Source: Kiritimatiellia bacterium
GTDB lineage: Bacteria > Verrucomicrobiota > Kiritimatiellia > RFP12 > UBA1067
NCBI GenBank assembly: GCA_016303225.1
Contig: JAEDMC010000131.1
Location: forward strand, 1 to 8,538
Length of the DNA stretch: 8,538 bases
Reading direction: 5' to 3'
The notes under the pieces were generated by a model that saw only the letters and a list, made by a program, of their open reading frames with translations, did not search any database and was not told the origin of the DNA. Made by a program: the position numbers and the translations under genes. Positions 1 through 6,783 of this stretch are shown here, one piece after another; positions within the stretch are counted from its first letter, which is position 1, and each line of letters opens with the position of its first letter.

Positions 1-48
1 CGAGGGTAGTGCGGGACTCGCCCGTGCGAGAGTAGGACGCTGCCGGCT
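1..48 (+). rRNA. rrf: 5S ribosomal RNA, 3' end (partial)
   Basis: The first 48 bases align base for base with the 3' half of bacterial 5S rRNA. They include a 'GGTAGTG' segment, a hairpin pairing GCGGG with CCCGTGC, the highly conserved 'TGCGAGAGTAGG' loop, and a closing 'TGCCGGC' that would pair with the missing 5' end. The 5' part lies outside the window. The exact 3' end is uncertain by one or two bases; a T-run follows at 50-55. Position and strand suggest this is the end of an rRNA operon, although the 23S gene cannot be seen. Confidence 0.9.
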
Positions 49-70
49 CTTTTTTCTTCTCATGCATCAT

Positions 71-97
71 CGCCGCGGTTCCCACCGCGGCGTTTTT
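71..97 (+). terminator. Rho-independent terminator of the rRNA locus
   Basis: An 8-bp perfect GC stem (CGCCGCGG at 71-78 and CCGCGGCG at 85-92) encloses the 6-nt loop TTCCCA and is followed directly by five Ts (93-97). It lies 23 bases after the 5S end. The earlier T-run at 50-55, just after the 5S closing helix, may act as a first, weaker stop. The arrangement separates rRNA transcription from the secreted-protein gene downstream. Confidence 0.9.
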
Positions 98-102
98 GCT
101 AT

Positions 103-231
103 AAAGCTGTTGTCTGCATCGAGTCGCGAGGCATCCGCTATCCGGGGGCGAAATACACGGGTGTGGCGATTTCCGACGTCCAGTTCGAAAACATTTGCAT
201 CGAGGACAGTTCTGGACGTGAGGTAAAAAAT
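103..231 (+). pseudogene. Possible C-terminal remnant of a right-handed beta-helix protein
   Basis: In the frame that reads through positions 103-231 the translation contains 'YPGAKYTGVAISDVQFENI' and then 'CIEDSSG'. That rhythm (I.dV.FENI.IedssG) is typical of beta-helix coils in GH28-like and related polysaccharide-active proteins. There is no good start codon or ribosome binding site. The frame is cut on the left by the rRNA terminator, and after about position 231 it turns into sequence with no recognisable character that overlaps the next gene. I read it as a gene relic. It could instead be chance coding potential, since the stretch is short and the match rests on pattern memory. Confidence 0.3.
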
Positions 232-261
232 ATACTAGAAGTAAACTTATCGTTACCTTCT

Positions 262-272
262 TTTGCTATACT
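262..272 (+). promoter_or_regulatory. Extended -10 promoter of the secreted-protein gene
   Basis: TTTGCTATACT fits an extended -10 element (TG, one base, TATACT). It ends exactly 26 nt before the ATG at 299, the same distance as the matching motifs before the rubrerythrin and gpmI genes. No convincing -35 hexamer is seen at 16-18 bp spacing, as is common for extended -10 promoters. A second TATACT at 231-236 lacks the TG and is less likely. Confidence 0.6.
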
Positions 273-298
273 TTTCGTTGAAGAAAGGTTGGGCGAAC

Positions 299-3244
299 AT
301 GAAAAGACTTTTTCTCTTGTGTTGCATTATGTCGTGCGGCGTCGTTGGCGCGGCAATCGATTGTCCCGACGTGTTGTCTTTTAAGGAAACCGGCTATCAT
401 GAAAACCGTTGGTTCGACTATCAGGTAGGGATACATTCGGATAACGATGGGGTGCTGTTCGACAGAATGGACAAGTTCCTGCTTTCTCCGCTTTATCCGG
501 CACCGGTTCGTAAAGTTGTCCTGCGTGTCAGGGCGACGGCGATGACGCCGAAGCGCTATCTTCGGTTGTGGCCGTTGATCAACGCGACGGAAGTCGGGAC
601 GAATGTCCTCGACCGCGCCGTGAAATCCGTGGACAAGAATGACGAATACCAATTTGTCAGTTTTGATTTTGACGAAGCATTGTCTGTGGACGCATTTCGT
701 CTCTCGCTGGACGGGTCGGGAAGTGCAGGCAACTGGCGCATTGCGAAAATCTGCGTCGTTTACGGAGAGAAGACGGAATCCGAGGATGCTGAATTGAAGG
801 CGTTTGCCAACGAACTGCCAGTGCCGGAGAACTTTCGTGTCGTTGACTTCTCAAAAACGGCCCTGATGGTGGCTGCGGATGCCGTGGACGAGTCCATCGG
901 TTATCGATTCCGGATATCTCGACTGACCGGAATCCCGCGAACGGTGGTGCGGGAGGACTTTGATTCGGTCGCAGACAATTTGCAGATGTCGCTCGGCTGG
1001 TCGTTGATCTCCGAAAACGCCAAGGTCACGGCTTGCACGGAGACGACCGACAAGAGTTATATTGATTCAAAGGGGTCGTCGGTTATGCGTGCGCTGAAGA
1101 TTGCCAGGAATGAATTGGCCTCAGGCGATGTTCGAGTGGAAATCACTTCTCCAGTCGTGTCGGATGCCGTGACGGGTTATTCGTTTGTGAGCAAGAGGTC
1201 GTCTAACGACAGCTCGAATTGCGTGACGGTCTATGGATGCAAGCACGGATCCGAAGAGTGGCAGGCCCTCGGTGGACCTTTTGCGATGGGCACGAGCATG
1301 ACGACGACAGAAGGAACAGTTGATGCAACGTTGAACATTGATCGGGTGAGGTTCGTCTTTACGGCTCGATCGGACAGTACCTGCCGTCCGTGTGCTCTTG
1401 ATACGCTCCGGGTCATGTACGGCGGGAACGAGAGTCGTGAAGTCGTTGATGCCGGAACGGAGGTGTTCGCGCAGCCGGCATATTCGACGAATGATCTGAC
1501 GACCGCACGCTACGAATGTCAGGTGCAGGCCGTCGGAAGCTCGCATCGGGATTCGTCGTGGAGCGCTCCGCTGGTGTTGGACCTTAACTGGGCCGACCTG
1601 ACGGTGTCCGCCCCGACGGGAATCGTGACGAGCGCGGCCGAAGGGATGTTGACGGTGTCCTGGGATCCGGTCGACGGTGCGGACCATTATCTCGTGGACG
1701 TCGTGTCGGTTGACGATCCGGAGCTGTTTGCCGTCAGGAGCCTGAAGGCTACATCCGTCACGCTGACGCTTGCGGTGCCGTCCGTCGGCGATTATAGGGT
1801 TACGGTGACGGCCGTGGCACCGGGCGGACGGGCGAGGGCGGCGTCCGACGAGACGACGGCGACGGTCGTCTTGGACAAACTAGGAGAAGTGAAGGCGGAG
1901 GCGTTGGACCGGACGACGATTGCCGCGAATTGGAAGACGATTCCGCTGGCGGAAAATTATCGGGCGAAGCTCGTCAAGGTCACTGGCGACACGGAGACTC
2001 TCGAATACGGATGGACGGTCGAGGACAAGAAGATCGTGCTGCCGGAGGGGTGGACGAGCGAACGCGAGTGGGGACACGACTCGTGGTCGTCCAGCGGAAC
2101 GTATTGTCCGCGCCTGACCTATACGGGCTGCTGGATTGCAAGTCCGGCCTATAGCCGTCCGATCACCAAACTGGTTTGTCGCTACAAGAGCGGAACGTCG
2201 TCGGTTGACGTGCTGACGAACACGCTCTTCAAGCTTGAGGTCGCAGATGGAGCGGGTCGCTGGATGACGCTCGCCGAGACTGCGGTGACGACGAAGCTGT
2301 CCGAACTCGTGCAGTCCTTTACGGCGGCGCAGGACATCCGAAGCGTTCGTCTGACGAGTGGCAGCAAGAGCAAGAAGAGCCCAGGCGATGTTGCAATTGG
2401 CAAGCTCTTGCTGACGTTGGGCGAGGAGACGCATGTTGAGGTGGGCTCCCAGACGGTGACAAAGGGTGAGGTGACGTTTGGCGGCCTTGATCCGTCCGCA
2501 CGATATCGCGTTGTCGTAGTACCTCAGCCGAGCGAGGGCGGCGCGTCCGCGTCGACGACCGTCGACCTGGCGCACGAACGGTTTCGGACGACGGGGGCGA
2601 TCCCGCTGAGCACCTTAAGCCACGGACTTTATCAGGAGTCTTTCGACAGCTTGTCGGGCATGGCCTCAGATACGGACACGAGGAAGGCTGATCTTGACTG
2701 GTGGCAGCTCTTCAAAGGATCAGGTGAGACAGACAAATTGCTCTATACGGTGGGGACTAACCGCACGACGGGCGGTGTCTATGTCTTTGGCGAGAGCAAA
2801 GACTCGCCTTCGCTCGGCACGTTGGCGATCAGCTCGACGGGATGCTCGGTCGGGCTCGCATTTCGCAACGATTGCGGCATGCCGGTCGACGTGACTTCGT
2901 TGGCTTTCGATACCATTCAGCGGAATCTGAAGGGCAAAGAGACAACTTATGCACTGGAGGTGCTTGTGGTGGCGAACGAGACCGGTATCGACGCAGACGG
3001 TGACTGGAAGCCGATTCCGATTCCCGTGGTGGCGCCCTGTCTGTGGGAGTTTCCGGACGGAGCGCCCGACTATCGTCAGTCGGTGACGGTGTCGGATGCG
3101 CTGCCGAATTTGAAGATTCCGGCTGGCGGCGTATTTCTTGTCCGCTGGCGGCACGAGAAGATGGCCGGCGGACCGATGATGGCAATTGACAACGTCCGAA
3201 TTGAGTTCCGTAAGATCACCGGTTTCAGCGTTTCCGTCAAATGA
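299..3244 (+). CDS. Secreted multidomain protein with FN3 domains and repeated beta-sandwich modules
   Basis: A 981-residue protein, probably exported and surface-attached or released; no catalytic motif was recognised. The ATG at 299 is preferred over an upstream TTG because AAAGG lies 10 nt before it and a signal peptide starts there: MKR, a hydrophobic run, likely cleavage near 'VGAA' (about residue 19). The order appears to be: beta-sandwich module (about 22-157), FN3 start (175-211), inserted beta-sandwich (212-377), FN3 end (378-429), complete FN3 ('WDPVDGADHYLVDV', 437-525), FN3 start (527-570), inserted beta-sandwich (577-712), FN3 end (713-758), and a C-terminal jelly-roll-like domain (775-972) with 'TTGGVYVFG' and 'AIDNVRIEF'. 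That last domain resembles ones common in extracellular proteins of environmental bacteria. No LPXTG, PEP-CTERM or T9SS tail is visible. A binding or adhesion role is inference. It appears to be its own transcription unit. Its third codon positions look less GC-biased than those of its neighbours. Confidence 0.85.
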   Translation: MKRLFLLCCIMSCGVVGAAIDCPDVLSFKETGYHENRWFDYQVGIHSDNDGVLFDRMDKFLLSPLYPAPVRKVVLRVRATAMTPKRYLRLWPLINATEVGTNVLDRAVKSVDKNDEYQFVSFDFDEALSVDAFRLSLDGSGSAGNWRIAKICVVYGEKTESEDAELKAFANELPVPENFRVVDFSKTALMVAADAVDESIGYRFRISRLTGIPRTVVREDFDSVADNLQMSLGWSLISENAKVTACTETTDKSYIDSKGSSVMRALKIARNELASGDVRVEITSPVVSDAVTGYSFVSKRSSNDSSNCVTVYGCKHGSEEWQALGGPFAMGTSMTTTEGTVDATLNIDRVRFVFTARSDSTCRPCALDTLRVMYGGNESREVVDAGTEVFAQPAYSTNDLTTARYECQVQAVGSSHRDSSWSAPLVLDLNWADLTVSAPTGIVTSAAEGMLTVSWDPVDGADHYLVDVVSVDDPELFAVRSLKATSVTLTLAVPSVGDYRVTVTAVAPGGRARAASDETTATVVLDKLGEVKAEALDRTTIAANWKTIPLAENYRAKLVKVTGDTETLEYGWTVEDKKIVLPEGWTSEREWGHDSWSSSGTYCPRLTYTGCWIASPAYSRPITKLVCRYKSGTSSVDVLTNTLFKLEVADGAGRWMTLAETAVTTKLSELVQSFTAAQDIRSVRLTSGSKSKKSPGDVAIGKLLLTLGEETHVEVGSQTVTKGEVTFGGLDPSARYRVVVVPQPSEGGASASTTVDLAHERFRTTGAIPLSTLSHGLYQESFDSLSGMASDTDTRKADLDWWQLFKGSGETDKLLYTVGTNRTTGGVYVFGESKDSPSLGTLAISSTGCSVGLAFRNDCGMPVDVTSLAFDTIQRNLKGKETTYALEVLVVANETGIDADGDWKPIPIPVVAPCLWEFPDGAPDYRQSVTVSDALPNLKIPAGGVFLVRWRHEKMAGGPMMAIDNVRIEFRKITGFSVSVK

Positions 3245-3264
3245 CGGCTGTCGGACGGCGGAAA

Positions 3265-3275
3265 TTTGATATAAT
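3265..3275 (+). promoter_or_regulatory. Extended -10 promoter of the rubrerythrin-glnA unit
   Basis: TTTGATATAAT contains a consensus TATAAT (3270-3275) preceded by TG and one base. It lies 20 bases after the stop of the secreted-protein gene and ends 26 nt before the rubrerythrin ATG. The context 'GCGGAAATTTGATATAATA' is nearly identical to that before gpmI, differing by a single G insertion. A weak GCTGT at 3247-3251 may sit in the -35 region; the gpmI promoter has the same pentamer at almost the same distance. Confidence 0.8.
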
Positions 3276-3301
3276 ATTCTGAAACCGAAAGGAAACACAG
3301 A

Positions 3302-3835
3302 ATGGAACTCAAGGGATCGAAGACCGAGAAGAACCTTCTCTTTGCGTTCGCCGGTGAATCGCAGGCGCGTAACAAGTACGACTATTTCGCCTCCAAGGCC
3401 AAGAAGGACGGCTACGAGCAGATTGCAGCCATCTTCCAGGAGACCGCGCTCAACGAGAAGGAGCACGCGAAACTCTGGTTCAAGGCGCTGAAGGGAATCG
3501 GCTCCACCGAAGAGAACCTCCTGGCGGCAGCCGCTGGCGAGCACGAGGAGTGGACCAAAATGTACAAGGAGTTCGCTGAAGTCGCCAAGAAGGAGGGGTT
3601 TGCCGACCTCGCCAAGATGTTCGCGGGTGTCGCGAAGATCGAAAAGCACCATGAGGAGCGCTATCGTAAGCTTCTGAAGAACATTAAGAAGGGCGAAGTC
3701 TGGGTCCGCATCGGCAAGAACAAGTGGCAGTGCCGCAACTGCGGTGCGATCGTCGTCGGCAAGAAGGCCCCCGAGGTCTGCCCCGTCTGCGCGCATCCGA
3801 AGGCCTATTTCCAGATCGAACCGGAAAATTACTAA
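3302..3835 (+). CDS. rbr: Rubrerythrin
   Basis: A cytoplasmic non-haem iron peroxidase that reduces hydrogen peroxide with electrons from rubredoxin-type donors, protecting anaerobes from oxidative stress. The 177 residues show the classic two parts. The first is a ferritin-like four-helix diiron domain with expected ligands at Glu19 ('GESQARNKY'), Glu52 with His55 (ExxH), Glu80 and Glu83 ('GEHEEW'), and Glu114 with His117 (ExxH). The second is a C-terminal rubredoxin domain with CxxC pairs at Cys144/Cys147 and Cys160/Cys163. Length is normal and all metal residues seem present. The start is supported by AAAGGAA about 9 nt upstream and by the promoter at fixed distance. It heads a tight gene series, with glnA starting 24 nt after its stop and no terminator between them, so the two are probably co-transcribed. 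Confidence 0.96.
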   Translation: MELKGSKTEKNLLFAFAGESQARNKYDYFASKAKKDGYEQIAAIFQETALNEKEHAKLWFKALKGIGSTEENLLAAAAGEHEEWTKMYKEFAEVAKKEGFADLAKMFAGVAKIEKHHEERYRKLLKNIKKGEVWVRIGKNKWQCRNCGAIVVGKKAPEVCPVCAHPKAYFQIEPENY

Positions 3836-3859
3836 TCATCCTCGGAGGAGTCGTCGTCC

Positions 3860-5359
3860 ATGAACACCGTTGAAATCAACACGACGGACATCGTTGCGTT
3901 TCTCAAGAAGCCGCGCGCGGCATTCACCAAGGCGGACATCAAGCGCTTCATCAAGGCGCAGGGCATCCGTCATGTCAACTTCATGTATGCGGGCGGCGAC
4001 GGACGCCTGAAGACGCTTAACTTCATTCTCAATGACGAGGCGTATCTGGACGAGATCCTCACGTGCGGCGAGCGCGTGGACGGGTCCTCGCTTTTCAGCT
4101 ACATCGAGGCGAGCTCGTCCGACCTCTACGTCATTCCGCGCTATGCGACGGCATTTGTCGACCCGTTCGCGGAGCTGCCGACCCTGTGTCTGCTCTGTTC
4201 GTTCTTCAACAAGGATGGCGAGCCGCTCGAGTCCTCGCCGGAGTACACGCTCAAGAAGGCGTGCGCGGCGTTCAAGAAGGACACGGGGCTCGAGTTTCAG
4301 GCGATGGGCGAGCTCGAGTATTACGTCATCGCTCCCGACCCGAAGTGCTTCCCGGCGAAGGACCAGAAAGGCTATCACGAGTCGGCCCCGTTCGCGAAGT
4401 TCGGCGAGTTCCGCCAGAAGTGCATGCTCGCGATCGCGCAGGCGGGTGGTCGCATCAAGTACGGCCACAGCGAGGTCGGCAACTTCACGCAGGACGGGCT
4501 CGTCTACGAGCAGAACGAGGTGGAGTTCCTTCCGTGCGACGCGCCGGACGCGGCAAACCAGCTCACGATCGCGAAGTGGATGATCCGCAACATGGGTGCG
4601 AAGTACGGCTATGACGTCACGTTCGCCCCGAAGATCACCGTCGGCAAGGCGGGCTCGGGCCTGCACATCCACATGCGCCTCATGAAGAATGGCGCGAACC
4701 AGATGCTCAAGAACGGCGTCATCAGCGACACCGCGAAGCGCGCGATCGCCGGCATGATGAAGCTGGCGCCGTCCATCACGGCGTTCGGCAACATGAACCC
4801 GACGAGTTACCTGCGCCTTGTGCCGCATCAGGAGGCGCCGACGAACGTGTGCTGGGGCGACCGCAACCGCTCGGTGCTCGTCCGCGTCCCGCTCGGATGG
4901 GCCGGCAAGACCGACATGTGCAAGCAGGCGAACCCGAAGGAGATGGCCTCGAAGTACGATACGCACCAGAAGCAGACGGTCGAAATGCGCTCGCCGGACG
5001 CTTCGGCGAATGTCTACCTCCTCATGGCTGCGCTTTGTGTCGCGTGCCGCTACGGCTTCTCGCTGAAGGACGGCGTCAAGGTCGCGAACGACACGTACGT
5101 GAACGTCAACATCCACAAGGCTGAGAACGCGAAGCTCCTGAAGACGCTCGACTGCCTGCCGGACAGCTGTGCCGCCTCGGCAGACCTGCTCCTCAAGCAG
5201 CGTGCGATCTACGAGGAGAAGGGCGTCTTCTCGAAGGCCATGATCGACGGCATCGCCGCGGAACTCAAGGCATTCGACGACCGTACGCTCCGCGCGAAGG
5301 TGACGAAGAACGCGAAGGCGATGGCCGAGCTCGTGAAGACTTACTTCCACTGCGGCTAA
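3860..5359 (+). CDS. glnA: Glutamine synthetase, type I family
   Basis: Catalyses ATP-dependent condensation of glutamate with ammonia to glutamine, the main ammonia-assimilation step, as a cytoplasmic oligomer. The 499-residue product carries the family signatures in order: 'DGSSLFSY' (74-81), metal-binding Glu151/Glu153 ('ELEYYVI'), Glu205 and Glu220 ('EQNEVEF'), 'GSGLHIH' with His269 and His271, 'RLVPHQEAP' with Arg319 and Glu325, 'NRS' at 336-338, and 'VEMRSPD' with Glu375 and Arg377. The usual 'RLVPGYEAP' reads 'RLVPHQEAP', marking a divergent subgroup. The adenylylation-site context (NLYDLPPEE-like) after the 'NVYLLMAAL' helix is not seen, so control by GlnE-type adenylylation is unlikely. 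A strong GGAGGAG sits 9 nt before the ATG. Its stop is followed after only 3 nt by the ilvB relic in the same frame. Confidence 0.95.
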   Translation: MNTVEINTTDIVAFLKKPRAAFTKADIKRFIKAQGIRHVNFMYAGGDGRLKTLNFILNDEAYLDEILTCGERVDGSSLFSYIEASSSDLYVIPRYATAFVDPFAELPTLCLLCSFFNKDGEPLESSPEYTLKKACAAFKKDTGLEFQAMGELEYYVIAPDPKCFPAKDQKGYHESAPFAKFGEFRQKCMLAIAQAGGRIKYGHSEVGNFTQDGLVYEQNEVEFLPCDAPDAANQLTIAKWMIRNMGAKYGYDVTFAPKITVGKAGSGLHIHMRLMKNGANQMLKNGVISDTAKRAIAGMMKLAPSITAFGNMNPTSYLRLVPHQEAPTNVCWGDRNRSVLVRVPLGWAGKTDMCKQANPKEMASKYDTHQKQTVEMRSPDASANVYLLMAALCVACRYGFSLKDGVKVANDTYVNVNIHKAENAKLLKTLDCLPDSCAASADLLLKQRAIYEEKGVFSKAMIDGIAAELKAFDDRTLRAKVTKNAKAMAELVKTYFHCG

Positions 5360-5362
5360 GTC

Positions 5363-5530
5363 GTGAAGAAGGCGGACATGACGGGCATCTGCCGCGCGGC
5401 GACGAAGCACAGCTTCCTCGTGAAGGGCGTCAGGGTCTCCGATCCGCAGAAGCTCGACGCGGCGATTGCCAAGGCAGTTGGGGCGAAGGGGCCGGTGCTG
5501 GTCGAAGTGAAAAGCAAAAGTGAAGAGTGA
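5363..5530 (+). pseudogene. ilvB: Doubly deleted remnant of acetolactate synthase large subunit
   Basis: A 55-codon ORF starting at GTG, 3 nt after the glnA stop and in the glnA frame. Residues 5-21 ('ADMTGICRAATKHSFLV') match the end of the PYR domain of acetolactate synthase large subunits, where the family has patterns such as 'vDvlGl...TKHSFLV'. From residue 22 the sequence ('GVRVSDPQKLDAAI', then 'GPVLVEV') instead matches the C-terminal end of the same enzyme ('GirVtdPaeLeaAl...GPVliDV'). The middle (linker domain, TPP-binding domain, GDG motif) and the N-terminus are missing, so it cannot be catalytic. The stop overlaps the ilvN start as in normal ilvB-ilvN pairs. It could survive because its translation delivers ribosomes to ilvN. 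An assembly artefact is the main alternative. Confidence 0.72.
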
Positions 5531-5795
5531 AAAAGTGAGTGGGGAAAAAGTCTATCGCCTGAATTGCTTCGTCGAAAACAAGCCGGGTGTGCTGGCGCGC
5601 ATCGTCGGGCTCATCTCGGGACGCGGCTACAACATCCAGACGCTGAACGTCGGACCGACGGAGGACGGTACGGTCTCGCGGATGAAGATCGACGTCCTCG
5701 GCACGGAGAAGGTGGTGAATCAGATCATCCTTCAGCTCCGTAACTGCGTCAATGTCATTGAAGTCACATCACGAAAAACAAGAAAGGGAAAATAG
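5520..5795 (+). CDS. ilvN: Acetolactate synthase small (regulatory) subunit, ACT domain only
   Basis: Regulatory subunit that binds branched-chain amino acids (typically valine) and stimulates and feedback-inhibits the acetolactate synthase catalytic subunit in valine, leucine and isoleucine synthesis. The 91 residues hold a single ACT domain with family-typical 'NKPGVLARIVGLISGRGYNI' followed by 'TLNVGPTEDG' (residues 15-48). There is no second C-terminal domain, so it is the short IlvN/IlvM type rather than the roughly 160-residue IlvH type. The start is uncertain: GTG at 5520 overlaps the ilvB relic by 11 nt and GTG at 5535 is also possible. Neither has a good Shine-Dalgarno sequence, which favours translational coupling to the relic. 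No intact catalytic subunit gene is in the window, so a partner must be encoded elsewhere if the protein is functional. Confidence 0.9.
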   Translation: MKSEKVSGEKVYRLNCFVENKPGVLARIVGLISGRGYNIQTLNVGPTEDGTVSRMKIDVLGTEKVVNQIILQLRNCVNVIEVTSRKTRKGK

Positions 5796-5799
5796 AAAA

Positions 5800-6783
5800 A
5801 TGAACCTGAAGAAACTCATGATGATCGGGGCGGGCCTTGTGCTCGCGGGGTGCTGCTGCAAGCCGCCGTGCTGTCCGTGCAAGGATACGGTCGTCGGCAA
5901 CTGGGGGCTGAAGCTGCCCTATGACAGGATGTCCGCCGGGCACATGATCGTCACGCGCAGCGGATGCGGCAAGTACGATGCGCTGGTCCTCTGGCGCTGG
6001 GCGTCGCCGAATTCGATGACGAGCTGCGAGGTCCGCGGCAACAAGTTCTGCATCGTCCATCCGTGGGGCATGATTCTCGACGGCGAGGTCTGCGGCGACA
6101 AGCTGACGGGCACGATCACCTATCTGGCGAAGGACGGCACGCGCGACCAGGCGAAGCCGCAGGAGATTTTCACGGGCTGGCGCAATCCGCCGATCGAGCC
6201 GTCGCACACGGCGCTCGCGAAGCTCGGCGAGCCGATTGACCTCTTGAAGGACGGACTCGACGGCTGGGAGCCGATGGAGAAGGGCGGCAAGTTCGGCTGG
6301 AAGTTCAAGGACGGCGTTCTCTCCAACGAGCTCGGGCTCAACGAGAAGGGCGAGTGGGTCGGCGGCGGCGCCAACCTGAAGACGAAGCGCGAGGACTTCT
6401 ACGACTTCAACCTCGAGTATGACGTGCGTGTGCCGGCGAAGTCCAATTCGGGCGTGTATCTGCGCGGACGCTACGAGTGCCAGGTCGTTGACAGCTTCGG
6501 CAAGCCGGTGGACGAGCACCACATGGCGGCCTACTACGGGCGCGTCGTGCCGAGCGTGGCGGCCGAGAAGCCGGCGGGCGAGTGGCAGCACGTGAACGTC
6601 ACGCTCTACAAGCGCCATCTCACGGTCGTCCTGAACGGCAAGACAATCATCGACAACGTGCCGGTTGTCGGCATCACGGGCGGAGCGATTGATGCGAACG
6701 AGTTTGTGCCGGGTCCGATCTACCTGCAGGGTGACCACTCCGACGCCGACTACAAGAACATGATCCTGAGGCCGGCGCTCTGA
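5800..6783 (+). CDS. DUF1080 (3-keto-disaccharide hydrolase domain) lipoprotein
   Basis: A 327-residue probable lipoprotein. The ATG at 5800 is chosen over an upstream in-frame start because the signal peptide begins there, with AAAGGGA about 10 nt before it inside the ilvN 3' end. The lipobox 'LAGC' predicts acylation at Cys18. It is followed by an unusual Cys cluster (Cys18-20, 24, 25, 27). Residues about 31-130 look like a small beta domain ('GNWGLKLP' to 'EIFTGWRNP') of a type often found before DUF1080. Residues about 146-326 are DUF1080/PF06439: 'DGLDGW', 'NSGVYLRGRYECQVVDS' (216-232), 'EWQHVNVTL', 'GPIYLQGDH'. This concanavalin-like fold is linked to 3-keto-glycoside hydrolysis or carbohydrate binding; the substrate is not evident. 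The stop overlaps the next start (TGATG), implying coupled translation. Confidence 0.9.
   Translation: MNLKKLMMIGAGLVLAGCCCKPPCCPCKDTVVGNWGLKLPYDRMSAGHMIVTRSGCGKYDALVLWRWASPNSMTSCEVRGNKFCIVHPWGMILDGEVCGDKLTGTITYLAKDGTRDQAKPQEIFTGWRNPPIEPSHTALAKLGEPIDLLKDGLDGWEPMEKGGKFGWKFKDGVLSNELGLNEKGEWVGGGANLKTKREDFYDFNLEYDVRVPAKSNSGVYLRGRYECQVVDSFGKPVDEHHMAAYYGRVVPSVAAEKPAGEWQHVNVTLYKRHLTVVLNGKTIIDNVPVVGITGGAIDANEFVPGPIYLQGDHSDADYKNMILRPAL

Noticed and set aside
263..298. Upstream TTG start adding 12 residues to the secreted protein
   Set aside because: It overlaps the promoter motif and would bury the signal peptide; the ATG at 299 has a ribosome binding site and the shared 26-nt promoter spacing.
98..298. 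tRNA, riboswitch or attachment site after the rRNA terminator
   Set aside because: No cloverleaf, conserved riboswitch core or duplicated rRNA/tRNA end was seen; only the beta-helix-like scrap and the promoter.
3234..3247. Inverted repeat CCGTC-AAAT-GACGG over the stop of the secreted-protein gene
   Set aside because: Only 5 bp of stem and no T-run follows, so it is not a convincing terminator.
3836..5410. A 524-codon open frame on the minus strand opposite glnA
   Set aside because: It mirrors glnA codons, is Arg/Leu/Val/Asp-rich with no recognisable domain, and is a typical shadow frame in GC-rich DNA; glnA has every family motif.
5764..6738. A 324-codon open frame on the minus strand opposite the DUF1080 gene
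   Set aside because: It is an antisense shadow with biased composition; the plus strand has a lipobox and clear DUF1080 motifs.
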